NCBI RefSeq assembly: GCF_027172205.1
Contig: NC_070607.1
Coordinates: 65,906,831-65,970,830 of the forward strand
Source: Podarcis raffonei
Taxonomy: Eukaryota; Chordata; Lepidosauria; Squamata; Lacertidae
Reading direction: 5' to 3'
Length of the DNA stretch: 64,000 nt
The number at the start of each line of letters is the position of its first letter. Within the stretch, counting starts at the first letter, position 1. Both the position numbers and the translations under genes were made by a program. Below are positions 60,950 through 64,000 of this stretch, one piece after another. The notes under the pieces were generated by a model that was not told where the DNA came from, made no database searches, and saw nothing but the letters and a program-made list of their open reading frames with translations.

Positions 60950-63160
60950 ATACAGCAAGCTTTAGGAATGTCAGTATTTTAGTCTGAAGGCCAAATTGGA
61001 CGTGAAGGAGAGGCTTCAAACCCTCTCTTTCAATTTTCTGCAAATAGTAGCCAAGTTAAGTCTGATGCAGATTACAGCTCAATAGAACAAGGACTCAGCC
61101 ACATTGGCAAATAAAAAGCACTTTATATATGTTGTTTATGCATTCTAACACTGTGACACCAGATGGCGGTGTGGAGTTTCATTTTTCCCAATCCGATTTC
61201 TCATACAAACTTTAAAAGGCGTTTAACTGAAATTCTTCTTTGATGTGTCTAGATCCAGCCCAATAGTAATCCCCATGCCATTTTCTGCAAATAAAACACC
61301 TATGTTGCTAACCCTGGTAAGAAACACATAAATGCACAAATCTTCATCCAGTTTGGCCCTTAACACAGATGATTGTGTTGCCCAGCATGGCTTGCTTAAA
61401 ATATGAGACTGTGGTCCTATTTACTCTCCAGTTTTAGAATGGAATTATATGTGATACAGGAGAGCAGTAATTAGATTGCCTGGCTTTTTTAACGTTAAAA
61501 CTAGTTTTCTGAATTTCATGGGTATCCCAATTTAAAATGGGGAAATGATGGGTTCCAATGAAATTAGAAGCTCTCTGTCTCTGTTTTAAATATGGGAGGG
61601 GTGGGGGAATAAACAGTCCAATCATGATCTTTTGTGCCTTTGTGCAGGCTGTGAAATCTGCCCTCTTACATTCCTCCTTGCATTAAGAAGCTGATGTGGA
61701 GAAGTTTTAATAAAGATGCAATGTGCATGTTTTTGGATGTCACAATTGGTTGATTCCTTGCCATGTCAACCCTCCCAAATCTTGATTTCCTCGCCCCTAA
61801 ATGTTTTGGATTAAAACCCCCAGCACCCCTAGCCACTGGTTGTGGCTGAGAGAGTTGTGGTTCCTAACATTTGGAGGACACCAGTTTAGGGAAGGCTGAC
61901 ATAAGGTATCTTTGTCATTGACATATTAGTTCAGAGCAGACAAATCAGTATTCTAACAATGTGGACATTCTACCTAGCATGGTATGTAAACATATCAATA
62001 GTTACAGTAGATGAACACTAAAAAAATGAGAACAGTAAAGGGAAATAATTAATTTTCACCTTTTTGTCCACTACATTCTGGATGAGATAGTGAGCTGAAT
62101 CTTAAAGGTGTTTTAAAGTGACAGCCTTGCATATTAGGAACATGCCAGATGGGTGGGGTATTAAATAATAAAAACATTATTATTATTATTAACATAGGAT
62201 GCTGCCTCTTTGTGAGTCAAGCTATTGGTCCATGTAGTTCAGTATTGCAACAGCCACGGATGAGGAATCTGTGGCTCTAGAGATGTTGCTGGGCTCTCCA
62301 TCTCCCATTACCACTGATCACTGGCCATGCTGGCCAGTGCAATCTGAGAGTCCAGGAAGCTTTGGAAGGTACAGGTTCCCCATCCCTGGCCTAAACTGAC
62401 TGACAGCAGCTCTCTAGGGTGGTTGCATATGCAGTAACAAGAAAGAGTGCGAAAGGTGATGCAGACGTGCATTAAAATCTGCATCTGCCTATTTATATAT
62501 TAAATTTAAATAGAAATACAACACATCTCACCATAATAGGGTGATAGTTACCAGATGAAACCACTTTGAGGTTGTTTGTTGCTGCTTCTTTTTACAATCA
62601 AGCGGTATATAAATTGTAACAAACAAACAAAGAAACAATCAAATAAAATAACTCAGTCTGCTGTCCAGGTGCTTAACTCATTTCAAGGCCTTTGTTTTCC
62701 TTTATGGTTCTTTTACTTTAAACTTGACTTTGTGAGGACAGCCTTTCAAACAGAGGGTTGTCCAATGTAAAGCAAGACACACGGCTACTCTGGGTTGTAT
62801 TCAGAGTTAGTCCTCCTGCTCAGAGAATGCAATGCAAATAATGGGTCTGTTAGTCATGCCCATTCATTTCAACGGGTCTTAATGTCAGTAGGTCTAACAC
62901 TGGATGCAAGCAACCCTCCAGGCAAGCCCATGTTCTGACACTCACTTCCCCCCCCCCCCCGCCATTCAATTCGCCATTGGTTTCATTGTGTGAACAGGGT
63001 CTTTGGAGAAGTCCCTCTCTGACCTGGGCTCAGCTGAAAGCCGACTCCTCCAGACGTGATGAATGCCGCAGTCCTCTACACACTAGGGTAGGAACTTACT
63101 TGTGGGCAGAGCTGTATAGGATTGCGCTAAAAGCCTATTCAAAGCAGTGCTAAATGAAAA
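60950..63160. other. Intergenic, no gene recognised
   Basis: hAT-like half palindrome at 61790-61905; a SINE fragment at 62190-62250 interrupted by a hAT-like palindrome (62253-62397) and resuming as 'ctgactgacagcagctctct'; (ATT)n near 62176-62190; an L2-like tail at 62565-62620; short-repeat copies at 62795-62910 and 63090-63140. Confidence 0.55.
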
Positions 63161-63169
63161 AAAAAAATA

Positions 63170-63763
63170 GTGCAGTCATTTGCTTCAGTGTATAAGCTAA
63201 ACAAGCTATAGCTTAGGGCCCCAATCTCTTGGGGGCCCCCAAAAAAAATTAAAGGAAAAAAACCCCTGGATGTACATTTCCAAAATATAAGATAAAAAAC
63301 AAATAAAATAAAACCTACATACAGCAACAGTGTTTTGTGTTGTGTAGGCTCCTATGATGTAAGTAATGGGACCCCAATCATTTTAAGTTAGATCTTAATA
63401 ATTATTTCACTATTAAAATACTTCTTAATTGTATTTCACTATTAAAATACTTGAAGACAGGAGTGCCTGGCATGCGCTGGCCCATGGGGTCACAAAGTGT
63501 TGGACACGACTAAACAACAACAACAATTAATATACTTCTTCTTAATTGTATTTCAGTTTGACAATTGCTTTGATAAAATACATATTTTGTTATTTGCAAA
63601 TGGCTTGAGATACCTATTAGGTCCATAAATTACCATATAGCATAAATTCAACACAAAAAACAGCGACAATTTGTTGTTGACAAAGGACAGCTGGACATAT
63701 TCAGCTGGACAGCTGGACCTTCAGGAGCTCAGGGCCTCATCAAACCTAAATCCGGCCCTGGAT
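63170..63763 (-). mobile_element. hAT-like element remnant with a BovB-like piece inserted
   Basis: The right end, read on the minus strand, starts cagggccggatttaggtttg, a terminus I associate with hAT elements. The left part has 'agcttagggccccaatctct', a common internal motif of the same group. The left terminus is not recognised. The segment 63455-63527 is foreign (BovB-like). Confidence 0.5.
63455..63527 (+). repeat. BovB-like LINE 3' end
   Basis: ggcccatggggtcacaaagt and gttggacacgactaaacaac match the well-known 3' end of BovB and BovB-tailed SINEs (ccatggggtcgcaaagagtc, ggacacgactgagc, from memory), followed by a CAA-repeat tail. The Sauria SINE tails in the window share ggacacgact (for example 33292-33301). 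Confidence 0.75.
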
Positions 63764-63769
63764 GTGGTC

Positions 63770-64000
63770 AAATGAAAGCGGCGGTGGGCGCGTGAAGCCA
63801 GATGACCGGGTGAGCAACGTTCCGGCCGCGCACGTGGTTCCCCTTCCCGAGGGGCCGAAATCATCGCGGAGTTTATCCCGCTCCTTCCCCGCCCACTGAA
63901 GGGCTCACGGCTCACGCCGTGGAATCCTGATGGAGCCCCCTCGAGGGAGAGGAGAGGACACGTTAAAGTAAACCGCCGACCCGTCAGCTCGCGCCTTTGC
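63770..64000. promoter_or_regulatory. CpG island at right edge, likely promoter of the next gene
   Basis: Base composition changes sharply to CpG-rich, with an E-box in gcgcacgtggttcc near 63827-63840 and no repeat signature. By synteny the next gene would be SYCP1 on the plus strand (inference). No exon can be called before the window ends. Confidence 0.55.

Noticed and set aside
1-64000. CRISPR arrays, bacterial operons or phage modules
   Set aside because: Intron-containing vertebrate genes and squamate repeats throughout; short tandem repeats are microsatellites without spacers.

Overview
The window is vertebrate nuclear DNA: intron-rich genes with GT-AG junctions, two clear CpG-island promoters plus a third at the right edge, and many interspersed repeats. 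The repeats point to a squamate reptile, most likely a lizard. There are five copies of a tRNA-derived SINE ending in (ACCTTT)n that I recognise as the Sauria SINE, a BovB-like LINE tail, a young 5'-truncated L1, L2/CR1-like fragments, and short hAT and Tigger-like DNA elements. Species cannot be fixed from the sequence alone.

Layout. (1) 1-10260, minus strand: the 5' end of CSDE1 (UNR), with the exon carrying the common start codon and the beginning of cold-shock domain 1, an alternative upstream coding exon, and a non-coding first exon in a CpG island (about 9270-10460). The rest of the gene lies beyond the left edge. (2) 10461-14660: short intergenic stretch full of old repeats. (3) 14660-23600, minus strand: complete SIKE1, with five coding exons (213 aa), a non-coding first exon in a CpG island, and a 3' UTR of about 2 kb. 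(4) 23650-50190: gene-poor DNA with transposon copies, including an L1 with a 17-bp target-site duplication and matched pairs of hAT and Tigger-like miniature elements. No host gene was recognised here. (5) 50277-60250, plus strand: a complete FXR-type nuclear receptor, best read as NR1H5 (FXR-beta), with ten coding exons and an open frame of 494 codons. (6) 60250-63765: repeats. (7) 63770-64000: the start of another CpG island.

The order CSDE1-SIKE1-NR1H5 agrees with the vertebrate block that in human contains NRAS, CSDE1, SIKE1, the NR1H5 pseudogene and SYCP1. The last CpG island is therefore a candidate SYCP1 promoter, an inference from synteny only. The genes are not a functional unit: CSDE1 binds RNA and controls translation, SIKE1 restrains TBK1/IKK-epsilon antiviral signalling, and NR1H5 is a ligand-activated transcription factor.

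The most interesting material is in NR1H5, which is a pseudogene in primates but looks intact here. It has a 28-residue Ser/Thr-rich enlargement inside the ligand-binding domain, a Phe where human FXR has a pocket Tyr, an 84-nt intron that is stop-free and a multiple of three, 6-nt tandem splice acceptors at two consecutive exons, two candidate start codons, and a head-to-head pair of nearly full-length Sauria SINEs in one intron.
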